NCBI RefSeq assembly: GCF_040822085.1 | Contig: NZ_CP162006.1 | Location: forward strand, 4,464,001 to 4,528,000 | Reading direction: 5' to 3' | Source: Rhodoferax sp. WC2427 | GTDB lineage: Bacteria; Pseudomonadota; Gammaproteobacteria; Burkholderiales; Burkholderiaceae_C | Length of the DNA stretch: 64,000 nt | Shown: positions 8,745 through 17,491 of the stretch, in pieces | Position numbering within the stretch: position 1 is the stretch's first letter | How the letters are laid out: every line of letters begins with the position of its first letter | Position numbers and translations under genes: made by a program | Notes under the pieces: model-generated | Seen by the model: only the letters and a program-made list of their open reading frames with translations | Database searches by the model: none | What the model was told of the DNA's origin: nothing

Positions 8745-9221
8745 GTGACAACGCCCATAGCCGACCTAGACCGCATCGACATGAAGATCCTGGGATTTCT
8801 GCAGGAGGATGGCCGCATTTCCAACCTCAAGCTGGCAGAAAAGGTGGCGCTTTCGCCCACCGCGGTATTGGCGCGTGTACAGCGACTCACCAAAGACAAC
8901 TACATTCTGGGTTACGAGGCGCGGCTGAACCCGTTGCAGCTGGGCGCGTCGATGATGGTTTTTGTAGAGGTGCTTTTGGACCGTACCACGCCCAATGTGT
9001 TTGATGCCTTCAAGGCGGCCGTGCAGGTGCGCCCCGAGATCATGGAGTGCCACATGGTGGCTGGCGGCTTTGACTACCTGCTGAAGACCCGCATGGCCGA
9101 TATGCTGGCCTACCGTGAATTTGCCGGTACGGTGCTGTGGCAGTTGCCTGGTGTGCGCGAAACCCGAACCTATGCTGTGATGGAAGAAGTCAAGAACTCT
9201 ACCCGGCTGCGGTTGCCATGA
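8745..9221 (+). CDS. Lrp/AsnC-family transcriptional regulator (second)
   Basis: A 158-residue Lrp homologue starting with GTG. The helix-turn-helix occupies about residues 8-60 (ISNLKLAEKVALSPTAVLARVQRL) and is followed by the RAM domain with the typical MECHMVAGGFDYLLKTR. It is closer to classical Lrp, and to the PutR-type activators of proline dehydrogenase genes, than the first copy; with putA nearby it is a candidate proline-responsive activator, but I cannot prove this. Its stop codon overlaps the start of yfiR (ATGA), which ties its translation to a cyclic-di-GMP module. Confidence 0.88.
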   Translation: MTTPIADLDRIDMKILGFLQEDGRISNLKLAEKVALSPTAVLARVQRLTKDNYILGYEARLNPLQLGASMMVFVEVLLDRTTPNVFDAFKAAVQVRPEIMECHMVAGGFDYLLKTRMADMLAYREFAGTVLWQLPGVRETRTYAVMEEVKNSTRLRLP

Positions 9222-9793
9222 AGCGCGCCATCGTTTTTTCCACCATGCTGCGCACACTGCTGGGCTGCGCCATGTTCGCCATGGGCGGCCTGGCGTTGGC
9301 GCAGCAAGGTGGTGCGGCCCCACCGGTGGCGGTGGAACGGGTCGGCGTGACTGAGACGCTGCTGGGCATCTTGAGTTATGCACGCTGGCCAAACGAGTCC
9401 TCGCCGCTTCGCGTGTGTATCGCAGGGCGCAGCACACATGCCGACCCGTGGTTGAAGAACGGGTTGGCGGCGCTGGCCCAACGGCCTATCGTGGTGCAAG
9501 CACTGGCACCCAACAGCGATGCGCCTATCGCCGCCCAGTGCGATGCCTTGTATATAGGATCGCTGGACGATGCGACTTCGCGCCGCATATTCTCCACCGT
9601 GGTCGGATACCCGGTACTCACCGTCAGTGAACGGGTGCCTCCCTGTGCGGCGGGAGCAATGGTGTGCCTGGATGCCAACAACCCCAGCGGCGTTCAGTTT
9701 GAAGTCAATCTGGATGCAGTCGCCCGCAGCGGCGTGCGGGTAAATCCCCAGGTCCTGCGGCTTGGGCGGCCGTCTGGAAAGATCGCTCCATGA
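9218..9793 (+). CDS. yfiR: YfiR-like periplasmic repressor of the diguanylate cyclase YfiN
   Basis: A 191-residue exported protein (signal peptide to about residue 29). The mature part carries exactly four cysteines (67, 108, 143, 150 from this start), the arrangement used for the two redox-sensitive disulfides of Pseudomonas YfiR. In the known system YfiR binds the periplasmic domain of YfiN and keeps the cyclase off until reducing or envelope stress, or YfiB, releases it. The ATG at 9218 overlaps the preceding regulator by 4 bases; the next ATG begins yfiN with another 4-base overlap. Family assignment rests on the gene order R-N-B as much as on sequence. Confidence 0.85.
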   Translation: MKRAIVFSTMLRTLLGCAMFAMGGLALAQQGGAAPPVAVERVGVTETLLGILSYARWPNESSPLRVCIAGRSTHADPWLKNGLAALAQRPIVVQALAPNSDAPIAAQCDALYIGSLDDATSRRIFSTVVGYPVLTVSERVPPCAAGAMVCLDANNPSGVQFEVNLDAVARSGVRVNPQVLRLGRPSGKIAP

Positions 9794-11088
9794 ACCGGCC
9801 CAGCCCCGACAAGCCAGCCTCTCACCGCATCAGCCTGCTGGCGACCCTGCAACAAGCCCATTTCCGGGTGGCCACACTCATGATGTTGGCGGTAGGGTTT
9901 GCCTTGTCGCTGGCCGCCCTGGTGGCCCTGCGCACCGCCGCCGACCAAAACCTGCAGTTGGTCGCGCGGTCCATTGCCTACACCACCGAAGCTGCCGTGG
10001 TGTTTCGGGACACCATTGCGATCCAGGAATCGCTGGGGCTGATCGCCCGCCAAGAGTCGCTGGCCAGTGCGCAGATTGTGGGCGTCCAGGGCATTTTGCT
10101 GGGCCGCTACATCCGGCCCAGCGACAGCCTGGCCGATGCCGTGGGCGACCGGATCGTGGCGCTACTCTTGCCGCAGCCCACCGTCGCGCCGGTGATGTAC
10201 CAGGGCCGCCGCATCGCCGAGGTTCGCCTGCGCGGCGACGGGGCGGGCTTTGTGGGCTTTATCTTTATGGGTCTGGCAGGCATGCTGGTGTGCCTGGCAC
10301 TGGGGGCGGTCGCGGTGCGCCAACTGTCGCGGCGCATCCAGCGCGACATTCTGCAGCCGGTGCAGGCCTTGACGGCGGTGACCTACGCAGCCCGGTTTGA
10401 CCGTGCCACCTCGGCGCGCGCACCGGCATCCCGCATTGCGGAATTCCACCAATTGGGCGAAGACTTCAACGCCTTGCTGATGGAGATCGAGGTCTACCAG
10501 ACCCAGCTGCACCAAGAGAACAAGTCGCTATCGCACCTGGCCAACCACGACAGCCTGACCGGCCTGCCCAACCGCTCTTACTTTCGACGCCGGCTCACGC
10601 GGGCGTTGCAAGACATCCAGACCACCGGCGGCGGCTTGGCCGTGCTGTATCTGGACAACGACCACTTCAAGTCGATCAACGACAGGTACGGCCATGCCGT
10701 GGGGGATGCCTTGCTGGTCGAGGTGGCCGACCGGGTGCGGGCGCAAGTACGCGAAAACGATGTAGTGGCCCGCCTGGGTGGCGATGAATTTGCGATCTTG
10801 CTGGCACCTCTGCACAACGTGGAAGATGCCGCCCGGATTGCCGACAAAATCATCTCCAGCATGGCCGAGCCGCTGGAGACCCGGCCGCAAGACCACATCG
10901 TGCCGTCATTGAGCATTGGCATTGCGATCTACCCGATGCACGGGCAAACTGCCGAGCAACTGCTGCGTGCCGCCGACCGGGCGATGTACCGGGTCAAGAG
11001 CCAGCACCGCGGCCAGCGCCACATTTTCAACCACCAAACGGATGGGAGTGACTCCTTGCATCCGCCCGAAAAAAGAGAAGTTCTGTAA
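9790..11088 (+). CDS. yfiN: YfiN-like membrane diguanylate cyclase (CHASE8-HAMP-GGDEF)
   Basis: A 432-residue inner-membrane enzyme that makes cyclic-di-GMP from GTP. Two membrane helices (about 27-48 and 153-176) enclose a periplasmic sensor, followed by a HAMP-like linker and a GGDEF domain starting at HDSLTGLPNR. The active-site GGDEF is intact at 330-334, and an RxxD inhibitory site (REND, 321-324) lies exactly five residues before it, so product inhibition is expected. The periplasmic part is where YfiR binds in Pseudomonas TpbB/YfiN. It overlaps yfiR by 4 bases and yfiB by 1 base. Confidence 0.92.
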   Translation: MNRPSPDKPASHRISLLATLQQAHFRVATLMMLAVGFALSLAALVALRTAADQNLQLVARSIAYTTEAAVVFRDTIAIQESLGLIARQESLASAQIVGVQGILLGRYIRPSDSLADAVGDRIVALLLPQPTVAPVMYQGRRIAEVRLRGDGAGFVGFIFMGLAGMLVCLALGAVAVRQLSRRIQRDILQPVQALTAVTYAARFDRATSARAPASRIAEFHQLGEDFNALLMEIEVYQTQLHQENKSLSHLANHDSLTGLPNRSYFRRRLTRALQDIQTTGGGLAVLYLDNDHFKSINDRYGHAVGDALLVEVADRVRAQVRENDVVARLGGDEFAILLAPLHNVEDAARIADKIISSMAEPLETRPQDHIVPSLSIGIAIYPMHGQTAEQLLRAADRAMYRVKSQHRGQRHIFNHQTDGSDSLHPPEKREVL

Positions 11089-11624
11089 TGCCACCGCCCA
11101 CCACCCTGCCAGCACCATCCGGCATGGCCTCCCGCCTGCGCCGCCATATCCTCGGATCCGCCGCGGTATTTGCATTCGCATTGCTCGGGGCCTGCCAATC
11201 GGCGCCGCCCGCCGCGGCCCCGCCGCTCGACCGCGCGACCGAACTGCAGCGCCTGGGCTTTGTCCGTACCGAGGAAGGTTGGGAGTACCCCATATCCGGA
11301 AAAATACTGTTCGACACGGCCTCCGACGCACTAGATCCTGAAAGCCAGGCCGTGGCGGGCCGTATCGGCAGTGCCTTGGTCAAACTGGGCATCAACCGTT
11401 TGCGGGTCGAGGGGCATACCGACAATGTGGGAACCACCGCCTTCAACCAAACCCTGTCCTTGCGCCGGGCAGAGGCCGTCGCGCAAACCCTGGCATCCCA
11501 GGGCATGCCAATGGAGGGCATGGCCGTCCGCGGCTGGGGCAAGGACCGCCCGGTGGTGGCCAACGACACGCCCGCAGGACGGATGCAAAACCGCCGGGTT
11601 GCAGTGATCGTGCCCGCCCAGTAA
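11088..11624 (+). CDS. yfiB: YfiB-like OmpA-family outer-membrane lipoprotein
   Basis: A 178-residue protein with a signal sequence ending in the lipobox LLGAC (Cys at about 36), then an OmpA/Pal peptidoglycan-binding domain (EGHTDNVGTTAFNQTLSLRRAEAV, and NRRVAVIV at the end). In the YfiBNR system YfiB sits in the outer membrane, senses cell-wall stress and sequesters YfiR, so turning YfiN on. The TAATG junction with yfiN indicates translational coupling. An internal ATG at 11124 would give a shorter, more typical signal peptide, so the exact start is uncertain. Confidence 0.88.
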   Translation: MPPPTTLPAPSGMASRLRRHILGSAAVFAFALLGACQSAPPAAAPPLDRATELQRLGFVRTEEGWEYPISGKILFDTASDALDPESQAVAGRIGSALVKLGINRLRVEGHTDNVGTTAFNQTLSLRRAEAVAQTLASQGMPMEGMAVRGWGKDRPVVANDTPAGRMQNRRVAVIVPAQ

Positions 11625-11644
11625 CCAGACCTGAACCAGGCGGG

Positions 11645-12337
11645 CTACCGCACACCAAAAATGGCCGTACCCACACGCACCAGCGTGCTGCCAGCCGCCA
11701 CTGCGGCCTCCAGGTCCGCAGTCATGCCCATCGACAAGGTATCGAAATGTGGGGCCATGGGCCCTACGGCAGCGGCTACGCTGTCAAATAAGGCTTTGGC
11801 CTGCGCAAACACCGCCACCTGGGCGGCGTAATCTGCCGCTGGCTCCGGAATCACCATCAGCCCCCGCAAACACAGCCGCGGCAAGGCGGCAACCTGGGCC
11901 GCCAAAGCCAGCACCTGGGCCGGGGGAACGCCGGATTTGGTCACACCGCCATCCACATTGACCTGCAGACAAACCTGTAGCGGCGGCAGATCTGTCGGGC
12001 GCTGGTCGCTCAAGCGCTGGGCGATTTTGAGCCTGTCGATGCTGTGCACCCAGGCAAAATGCGCTGCAACCAAGGCCGTTTTATTGCTCTGGATGGGGCC
12101 GATACAGTGCCACTCCAGCGGCAAATCCTGCAAAGCCGTGATTTTGCCGACAGCTTCCTGGATGTAGTTCTCGCCGAAACGCGTCTGGCCCGCAGCAAAA
12201 GCCTCGCGCACCGCCTCCGGCCCCCAGGTTTTGGAAACGGCCAGCAAGTCCACACTGTGGCTCGGCCGCAATGCACGGGTACAAGCTGTAACGATGCGCT
12301 CACGAACGCCTTGGAGATTGTTACTAATCGTAGTCAT
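11645..12337 (-). CDS. yggS: YggS-family pyridoxal-phosphate homeostasis protein
   Basis: A 230-residue single-domain PLP-binding barrel related to alanine racemase. The lysine that binds PLP lies in LLAVSKTWG, and the family motifs FGENYIQEA, WHCIGPIQSNK and LSMGMTADLEAAVAAGSTLVRVGTAIFG are complete. The family controls the level of free PLP and has no established catalytic reaction. The ATG at 12337 (MTTISNNLQ) fits homologues; longer frames upstream run through pilT. It is divergent from pilT with only 37 bases between them, a neighbourhood widespread in proteobacteria. Confidence 0.93.
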   Translation of the reverse strand: MTTISNNLQGVRERIVTACTRALRPSHSVDLLAVSKTWGPEAVREAFAAGQTRFGENYIQEAVGKITALQDLPLEWHCIGPIQSNKTALVAAHFAWVHSIDRLKIAQRLSDQRPTDLPPLQVCLQVNVDGGVTKSGVPPAQVLALAAQVAALPRLCLRGLMVIPEPAADYAAQVAVFAQAKALFDSVAAAVGPMAPHFDTLSMGMTADLEAAVAAGSTLVRVGTAIFGVR

Positions 12338-12374
12338 AATCAAACCTACAGCGTACCAAACATCAAGGGGCTCC

Positions 12375-13418
12375 GTGGACATCACCCAACTTCTCGCATT
12401 CAGCGTAAAAAACAAGGCCTCGGATTTGCACCTCTCGGCGGGGTTGCCCCCCATGATCCGGGTGCATGGCGATGTGCGCCGCATCAACGTCGATCCGCTG
12501 GACCACAAAACCGTCCATGCCATGGTCTACGACATCATGAGCGACAGCCAACGCAAACAGTACGAAGAGTTTTTAGAGGTCGATTTCTCGTTCGAAATTG
12601 AAGGACTGGCGCGGTTTCGGGTCAACGCCTTCAACCACGCACGCGGTGCCGGTGCCGTGCTGCGGACCATTCCCTCCAAGATTCTCACGCTGGAGCAGCT
12701 CAACGCGCCCAAGATCTTTGGCGACCTGGCCCTCAAACCGCGGGGCATGGTGTTGGTGACCGGGCCCACCGGTTCCGGCAAATCCACCACCCTGGCGGCC
12801 ATGGTGAACCACCTCAACGAAACCGAATACGGCCATGTGCTGACGGTGGAAGACCCGATCGAGTTTGTCCACGAATCCAAAAAATGCCTGATTAACCAGC
12901 GCGAAGTGGGCCCGCACACGCTGAGCTTTGCTGCCGCCCTGCGCTCGGCCCTGCGCGAAGACCCGGATGCGATCCTGGTGGGTGAAATGCGCGACCTGGA
13001 AACCATCCGCCTGGCCATGACGGCGGCCGAAACCGGGCATTTGGTGTTTGGCACCCTGCACACCTCCAGCGCGGCCAAAACCATTGACCGGATCATTGAC
13101 GTGTTCCCGGCAGAAGAAAAAGAAATGGTCCGCGCCATGCTGTCGGAGTCGCTACAGGCCGTCATCTCGCAAACCCTGTGTAAAACCAAGGATGGCCAGG
13201 GCCGGGTGGCTGCGCACGAAATCATGCTGGGCACCAGCGCCATCCGTAACCTGATCCGTGAGGCCAAGGTGGCGCAGATGTATTCCACCATCCAGACCGG
13301 CAACAGTGTGGGGATGCAGACCCTCGACCAAAACCTGACCGATTTGGTACGCCGCAACATCATCAGCCCGGCCGAAGCCCGGGGCAAAGCCAAAATCCCG
13401 GAGAATTTCCCGGGATGA
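12375..13418 (+). CDS. pilT: Type IV pilus retraction ATPase PilT
   Basis: A 347-residue hexameric secretion-type ATPase that disassembles type IV pili and powers twitching motility at the cytoplasmic face. It shows Walker A GPTGSGKST, the Asp box EDPIEFVH, the His box TGHLVFGTLHT, and the C-terminal SAIRNLIRE motif needed for retraction. The start is GTG at 12375 (VDITQLLAFSVKNKASDLHLSAG); AAGGGG lies just before it, and homologues begin at this residue. It is followed by a cNMP-binding protein gene and pilU on the same strand. Confidence 0.96.
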   Translation: MDITQLLAFSVKNKASDLHLSAGLPPMIRVHGDVRRINVDPLDHKTVHAMVYDIMSDSQRKQYEEFLEVDFSFEIEGLARFRVNAFNHARGAGAVLRTIPSKILTLEQLNAPKIFGDLALKPRGMVLVTGPTGSGKSTTLAAMVNHLNETEYGHVLTVEDPIEFVHESKKCLINQREVGPHTLSFAAALRSALREDPDAILVGEMRDLETIRLAMTAAETGHLVFGTLHTSSAAKTIDRIIDVFPAEEKEMVRAMLSESLQAVISQTLCKTKDGQGRVAAHEIMLGTSAIRNLIREAKVAQMYSTIQTGNSVGMQTLDQNLTDLVRRNIISPAEARGKAKIPENFPG

Positions 13419-13446
13419 ACATGAACCACCACGATTGGAGCACCCC

Positions 13447-14079
13447 ATGAAGGGTATTCTGGAGTTTTTACTCCACAAGTCGGAGCCCAAAGCCGAGGCC
13501 GCTCCGCCCGACTCGGTGCTGTTCACCACCGCGTTCAATGGCCAAAACATCGACCCCTCGATACTGGTGCCTTGGGAGGCGCGGGCCATTGAAGTGGGGG
13601 CCAGGCGCCTGCCCACGGCCAGCAGCGTGCGCACCCTGCAAGCCCTATGGGGCAAAGACAAGAACATGGAACAGCTTGATGCGGCCTCCATCCAGCGCAT
13701 GGAGCGCTTTTTCCAGTTTGCCATGGTGCCCGGCGGGCGCGACATCATCCGACAGGGAGAGTACGGCAATTTCATGGTGGTGCTGCTCAAAGGTACCATT
13801 GCAGTGGACCGGTTGCAGCCCTGGGGCGAACACTTGCGGCTGGCAGAAACCAAGCCTGGTGACATCCTGGGCGAAATGTCTCTGCTGGACAGCGGCATCC
13901 GCTTCTCGGCCTGCACCACGCTGGACGACTGCGAAATCGCCGCGCTCAGCGCCGAATCGATGGACGATATGATGAATTCCGACCCGCGGTTGGCGGCCTG
14001 CCTGGTTGCCCTGCTGGCACGTAAACTGTCGCTGCGGCTGCGCGCCATCAGTGCCCGGTTCAGCGACCGCCCCAACTAA
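13447..14079 (+). CDS. Cyclic-nucleotide-binding-domain protein between pilT and pilU
   Basis: A 210-residue protein with one cNMP-binding beta-roll (about 75-195): RDIIRQGEYGNFMVVLLKGTIAV, then GDILGEMSLLDSGIRFSACTT as the phosphate-binding cassette region. There is no helix-turn-helix, so it is not a CRP-type DNA-binding protein. In the cassette the canonical Arg is present (DSGIRFS), so nucleotide binding is possible. GGAG six bases before ATG 13447 supports the start. Its place between the two retraction ATPases suggests it modulates pilus retraction in response to cAMP or another nucleotide; this is an inference from context. Confidence 0.85.
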   Translation: MKGILEFLLHKSEPKAEAAPPDSVLFTTAFNGQNIDPSILVPWEARAIEVGARRLPTASSVRTLQALWGKDKNMEQLDAASIQRMERFFQFAMVPGGRDIIRQGEYGNFMVVLLKGTIAVDRLQPWGEHLRLAETKPGDILGEMSLLDSGIRFSACTTLDDCEIAALSAESMDDMMNSDPRLAACLVALLARKLSLRLRAISARFSDRPN

Positions 14080-14089
14080 GGCCTGTACG

Positions 14090-15226
14090 ATGGAACGCGA
14101 CCAAGCCAGCAAGTTCATCAATGACCTGTTGAAACTCATGGTCAGCCGCAATGGCAGCGACCTGTTCATCACATCCGAGTTTCCGCCCGGCATCAAGGTC
14201 GATGGCAAGGTCACCAAAGTCTCCCCCCAGCCGCTCAACGCTGCCCACACGCTGGCCCTGGCCCGTTCGGTGATGAACGACAAACAGGCCGCCGAGTTTG
14301 AGCGCACCAAGGAATGCAACTTTGCGATCTCTCCCGCGGGCATAGGCCGTTTTCGCGTGAATGCCTTTGTGCAGCAGGGCAAGGTGGGCATGGTGCTGCG
14401 GGTCATTCCGGTCAGCATCCCCTCGATCGATGGCCTGGCCATGCCGCAGATCCTGAAAGATGTGGCCATGACCAAGCGGGGTCTGTGCATCCTGGTCGGC
14501 GGCACCGGCTGCGGCAAGTCCACCACCCTGGCGGCCATGGTCGATTGGCGCAACGAAAACTCCTACGGCCACATCATCACCATCGAAGACCCGGTGGAGT
14601 TTGTGCATGCGCACAAAAACTGCGTGGTCACCCAACGCGAAGTGGGCCTGGACACCGACAGCTGGGATTCCGCCCTGAAGAATTCGCTGCGCCAGGCCCC
14701 TGACGTCATTCTGATGGGTGAAATCCGCGACCGCACCACCATGGAGCACGCCATCGCCTTTGCCGAAACCGGCCACCTGTGCCTGGCGACACTGCATGCC
14801 AACAACGCCAACCAGGCGCTGGACCGCATCTTGAACTTTTTCCCCGAAGACCGCCGCGCCCAGTTGCTGATGGATTTGTCGCTGAACCTGCGGGGCGTGG
14901 TGTCGCAGCGCCTGATCCCCCGGCAGGACGGCAAGGGCCGTGCCGCAGCGGTGGAGATTTTGCTCAACACCCCGCTGATCTCCGACCTGATCTTCAAAGG
15001 CGAGGTCACCGAGATCAAGGAGATCATGAAGAAGAGCCGCAACCTGGGCATGCAGACCTTCGACCAGGCCCTGTTCGACGCCTACGAGAGCCAGCTCATC
15101 AGCTACGAAGATGCCCTGCGCCACGCCGACTCGCTCAACGACCTGCGTTTGCAGATCAAGCTCAACAGCCAGCGCGCTAAAACACAAGATTTAGCGGCCG
15201 GGACCGAGCATTTCGCGATCGTGTGA
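14090..15226 (+). CDS. pilU: Type IV pilus retraction ATPase PilU
   Basis: A 378-residue PilT paralogue. Walker A is GGTGCGKST, with EDPVEFVHAHKNCVVTQREVG and AETGHLCLATLHANNANQALDRI following, and a long C-terminal extension typical of PilU. In characterised species PilU works only together with PilT and increases retraction force. The ATG at 14090 is 10 bases after the previous stop and gives the standard beginning MERDQASKFINDLLKLMV. A GC-rich hairpin with a T run follows the stop. Confidence 0.95.
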   Translation: MERDQASKFINDLLKLMVSRNGSDLFITSEFPPGIKVDGKVTKVSPQPLNAAHTLALARSVMNDKQAAEFERTKECNFAISPAGIGRFRVNAFVQQGKVGMVLRVIPVSIPSIDGLAMPQILKDVAMTKRGLCILVGGTGCGKSTTLAAMVDWRNENSYGHIITIEDPVEFVHAHKNCVVTQREVGLDTDSWDSALKNSLRQAPDVILMGEIRDRTTMEHAIAFAETGHLCLATLHANNANQALDRILNFFPEDRRAQLLMDLSLNLRGVVSQRLIPRQDGKGRAAAVEILLNTPLISDLIFKGEVTEIKEIMKKSRNLGMQTFDQALFDAYESQLISYEDALRHADSLNDLRLQIKLNSQRAKTQDLAAGTEHFAIV

Positions 15227-15240
15227 TCGCTCACGCCACG

Positions 15241-15279
15241 CCCTGCCCCGCCGGGAGCGGGTCGGGTGGTTTTTTTAGT
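15241..15279 (+). terminator. Probable intrinsic terminator after pilU
   Basis: Imperfect GC-rich stem (CCCTGCCCCGC against GCGGGTCGGG) followed by a run of seven T. It begins 15 bases after the pilU stop and precedes the next gene. Confidence 0.6.
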
Positions 15280-15296
15280 TTCCGTTTTTCCTTCCT

Positions 15297-16211
15297 ATGC
15301 CAAGCACCAATCCCAAAACCTACACCTCCGTTCCTCCTAAAAAAGTGGCTTTTCTCGGCCTGGGGGTCATGGGCTACCCGATGGCCGCACACCTGGCGCT
15401 GGCGGGGCATGCGGTAACGGTCTACAACCGTACTGCTACCAAATCAATAGCTTTCTGCGCTGAATACATAAGCGCTGGAGCCCCAAAACATGCTGAAACC
15501 CCGCGCCTGGCTGCACGGGGGGCCGACATCGTGTTTTGCTGCGTGGGCAACGATGCGGATCTGCGCTCGGTCACGCTGGGGGCCGACGGGGCTTTTGCGG
15601 GCATGGAGCCCGGCGCGATTTTTGTGGACCACACCACCGCCTCGGCCGAGGTGGCCCGCGAGCTCTTTGGTGCCGCCCGCACCCTGGGTCTGCGCTTCAT
15701 CGATGCCCCGGTATCTGGCGGCCAGGCCGGGGCCCAGAACGGCTTGCTGACGGTGATGTGCGGCGGCGACGCGGCGGCTTTTGATGCCATCGCCCCCACG
15801 GCCATGGCGTTTTCCCGCGCCTGCACCCGGGTGGGCGACAGCGGTGCGGGCCAGTTGGCCAAGATGGTGAACCAGATCTGCATCGCCGGGCTGGTACAGG
15901 GCCTCAGCGAGGCCGTGGCCTTTGGCCAGCATGCCGGGCTGGACATGGTGCAGGTGCTGGACGTCATCGGCAAGGGCGCAGCCCAAAGCTGGCAGATGGA
16001 CAACCGCGGCAAAACCATGGTCGCCGACCAATTCGACTTCGGCTTTGCCGTGGACTGGATGCGCAAAGACCTGGGCCTGGTGCTGGACGAGGCCAAGCGC
16101 AACGGTGCACGCCTACCGGTCACCGCCCTGGTGGACCAGTTTTACGCCGACGTGCAGCAAATGGGCGGCCAGCGCTGGGACACCTCCAGCCTGATCAAAC
16201 GGCTGAAGTAG
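15297..16211 (+). CDS. Beta-hydroxyacid dehydrogenase (3-hydroxyisobutyrate dehydrogenase family)
   Basis: A 304-residue NAD(P)-dependent oxidoreductase. The Rossmann motif FLGLGVMGYPMA starts near residue 18, the substrate signature DAPVSGGQAGAQNG is near 135-150, and the catalytic lysine sits in GQLAKMVNQI. The exact substrate (3-hydroxyisobutyrate, tartronate semialdehyde or a related acid) cannot be read from sequence. A copy of the dispersed repeat (15434-15494) is embedded in frame just after the second Rossmann strand (VTVYNRT), encoding IAFCAEYISAGAPKHAE. The neighbours do not suggest a pathway. Confidence 0.88.
   Translation: MPSTNPKTYTSVPPKKVAFLGLGVMGYPMAAHLALAGHAVTVYNRTATKSIAFCAEYISAGAPKHAETPRLAARGADIVFCCVGNDADLRSVTLGADGAFAGMEPGAIFVDHTTASAEVARELFGAARTLGLRFIDAPVSGGQAGAQNGLLTVMCGGDAAAFDAIAPTAMAFSRACTRVGDSGAGQLAKMVNQICIAGLVQGLSEAVAFGQHAGLDMVQVLDVIGKGAAQSWQMDNRGKTMVADQFDFGFAVDWMRKDLGLVLDEAKRNGARLPVTALVDQFYADVQQMGGQRWDTSSLIKRLK
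15434..15494 (+). repeat. Dispersed palindromic repeat inside the dehydrogenase gene, copy 5
   Basis: GCTACCAAATCAATAGC, then TTTCTGCGCT and ATAAGCGCTGGAGCC with an AAAACATG end. It is in the coding direction and keeps the frame open. Confidence 0.8.
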
Positions 16212-16218
16212 CCCGGAC

Positions 16219-16827
16219 TTACTTGGTGGTGGAGAGCTGCTTGAGCTCTTCTTCGCTCAGGATGTCAAACACCCGCACCACCTTTTGCACGCCGCTGACG
16301 CTGCGGGCCAGCTCGGTGGCACGGTCGGCTTCGCGCAGCGAAACGCGGCCCATCAGGTAGACCACACCGCGCTCGGTGATGACCTTGAAGGTGTTGGACT
16401 GCACGTCCTTGGCGTCCACCAGCGTGGCCTTGACCTTGCCGGTGACCAGCGTGTCCGACGAGCGCTGCGACAGCGACGACGCGCCCAGCACGCCTACCTC
16501 GTTGACCACCGAGCGCACGTTTTCCACCTTCAACACCAGATCCTGCAGCTTTTGCAGGTCGGCAGCGGTGGGCACTTCGCCGGTCAGCAGCACCTGGCGG
16601 TTGTAGCTGGTGACGTTGATGTGGGCGTTTTCGCTCAAGGCTTGGCCGATGCGGTTGTTGGCGCGCAGCTCAATGCCCTCGTCTTCCAGCTGGGCACCCG
16701 AGGTACGCCGGTCGGTGGCCACAAACGCGCCCCCCATGGCCGCGCCGCCAATCACCAACGGTACACAGGCCGACAGGCTGGAGCCCAGAACAACAGCCGC
16801 GACAGCGGTGGATAGAAAACGGTGCAT
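16219..16827 (-). CDS. dolP: BON-domain outer-membrane lipoprotein (DolP/YraP family)
   Basis: A 202-residue lipoprotein with the lipobox LSAC near residue 20 and two BON domains (about 45-115 and 120-195), the second containing GVVYLMGRVSLREADRATELARSVSGVQKVV. DolP in E. coli supports outer-membrane integrity and BAM function and localises to the division site. The ATG at 16827 is preferred over an in-frame TTG 12 bases upstream. Next to diaA and yraN it forms the classic yra neighbourhood. Confidence 0.9.
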   Translation of the reverse strand: MHRFLSTAVAAVVLGSSLSACVPLVIGGAAMGGAFVATDRRTSGAQLEDEGIELRANNRIGQALSENAHINVTSYNRQVLLTGEVPTAADLQKLQDLVLKVENVRSVVNEVGVLGASSLSQRSSDTLVTGKVKATLVDAKDVQSNTFKVITERGVVYLMGRVSLREADRATELARSVSGVQKVVRVFDILSEEELKQLSTTK

Positions 16828-16843
16828 GGAGTCTTTCAAAAAA

Positions 16844-17443
16844 TTAAAGCGAAGGCTCGATATCGCCCAGCAACTGGGAATCTACGCCGTCGCACAGACA
16901 GTGCAGTACCAGCAAATGGACCTCCTGGATGCGCGCGGTGCGGTCGTGCGGCACGCAGATGTGCACATCGGTTTCGCGCAGCGCCGCACCCATCTTGCCG
17001 CCACCCTTGCCGGTCATGGCCACCACGGTCATCTCGCGCTCGTGGGCGGCTTCGATAGCCAGCAGTACGTTGGCCGAATTGCCACTGGTGGTGATGGCCA
17101 GCAGCACGTCGCCGGGCTGGCCCAGAGCGCGCACCTGCTTGGCGAAGATCACGTCAAAGTTGTAGTCGTTGCCGATGGCAGTGATGATGGAGCTGTCGGT
17201 GGTCAGCGCGATCGCGCCCAGCTCGGGCCGCTCGCGCTCGAACCGCCCCACGAACTCCGCCGCAAAATGCTGCGCATCGGCCGCCGAGCCGCCGTTGCCG
17301 CAGGCCAGCACCTTGCCGCCACTGGTCACGGCCGCCAGCATGGCCTGGATGCCCGCCGCGATGGGTTTGCTGAGTGGCTGCGCCGACTGGTACTTCAGAT
17401 CGGCGCTGTCAATGAAATGTTGCTGAATGCGTTGTTCAATCAT
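16844..17443 (-). CDS. diaA: SIS-domain protein, DiaA / phosphoheptose isomerase family
   Basis: A 199-residue sugar-isomerase-fold protein with [22 protein letters not shown] and [11 protein letters not shown]. Catalytic-looking GmhA residues are retained, yet [18 protein letters not shown] and the C-terminal LCDGVD are like DiaA, the DnaA-binding initiation factor. Gene order (dolP, this gene, yraN, rsmI) matches the E. coli yraP-diaA-yraN-rsmI neighbourhood, so I favour DiaA; a role as sedoheptulose-7-phosphate isomerase cannot be excluded. It is 16 bases upstream of dolP on the same strand. Confidence 0.8.
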   Translation of the reverse strand: MIEQRIQQHFIDSADLKYQSAQPLSKPIAAGIQAMLAAVTSGGKVLACGNGGSAADAQHFAAEFVGRFERERPELGAIALTTDSSIITAIGNDYNFDVIFAKQVRALGQPGDVLLAITTSGNSANVLLAIEAAHEREMTVVAMTGKGGGKMGAALRETDVHICVPHDRTARIQEVHLLVLHCLCDGVDSQLLGDIEPSL

Positions 17444-17491
17444 GGTGCGGAATGATACCTGTGCCGTAGGAGCGTGTTTGTAATTGGAAGT

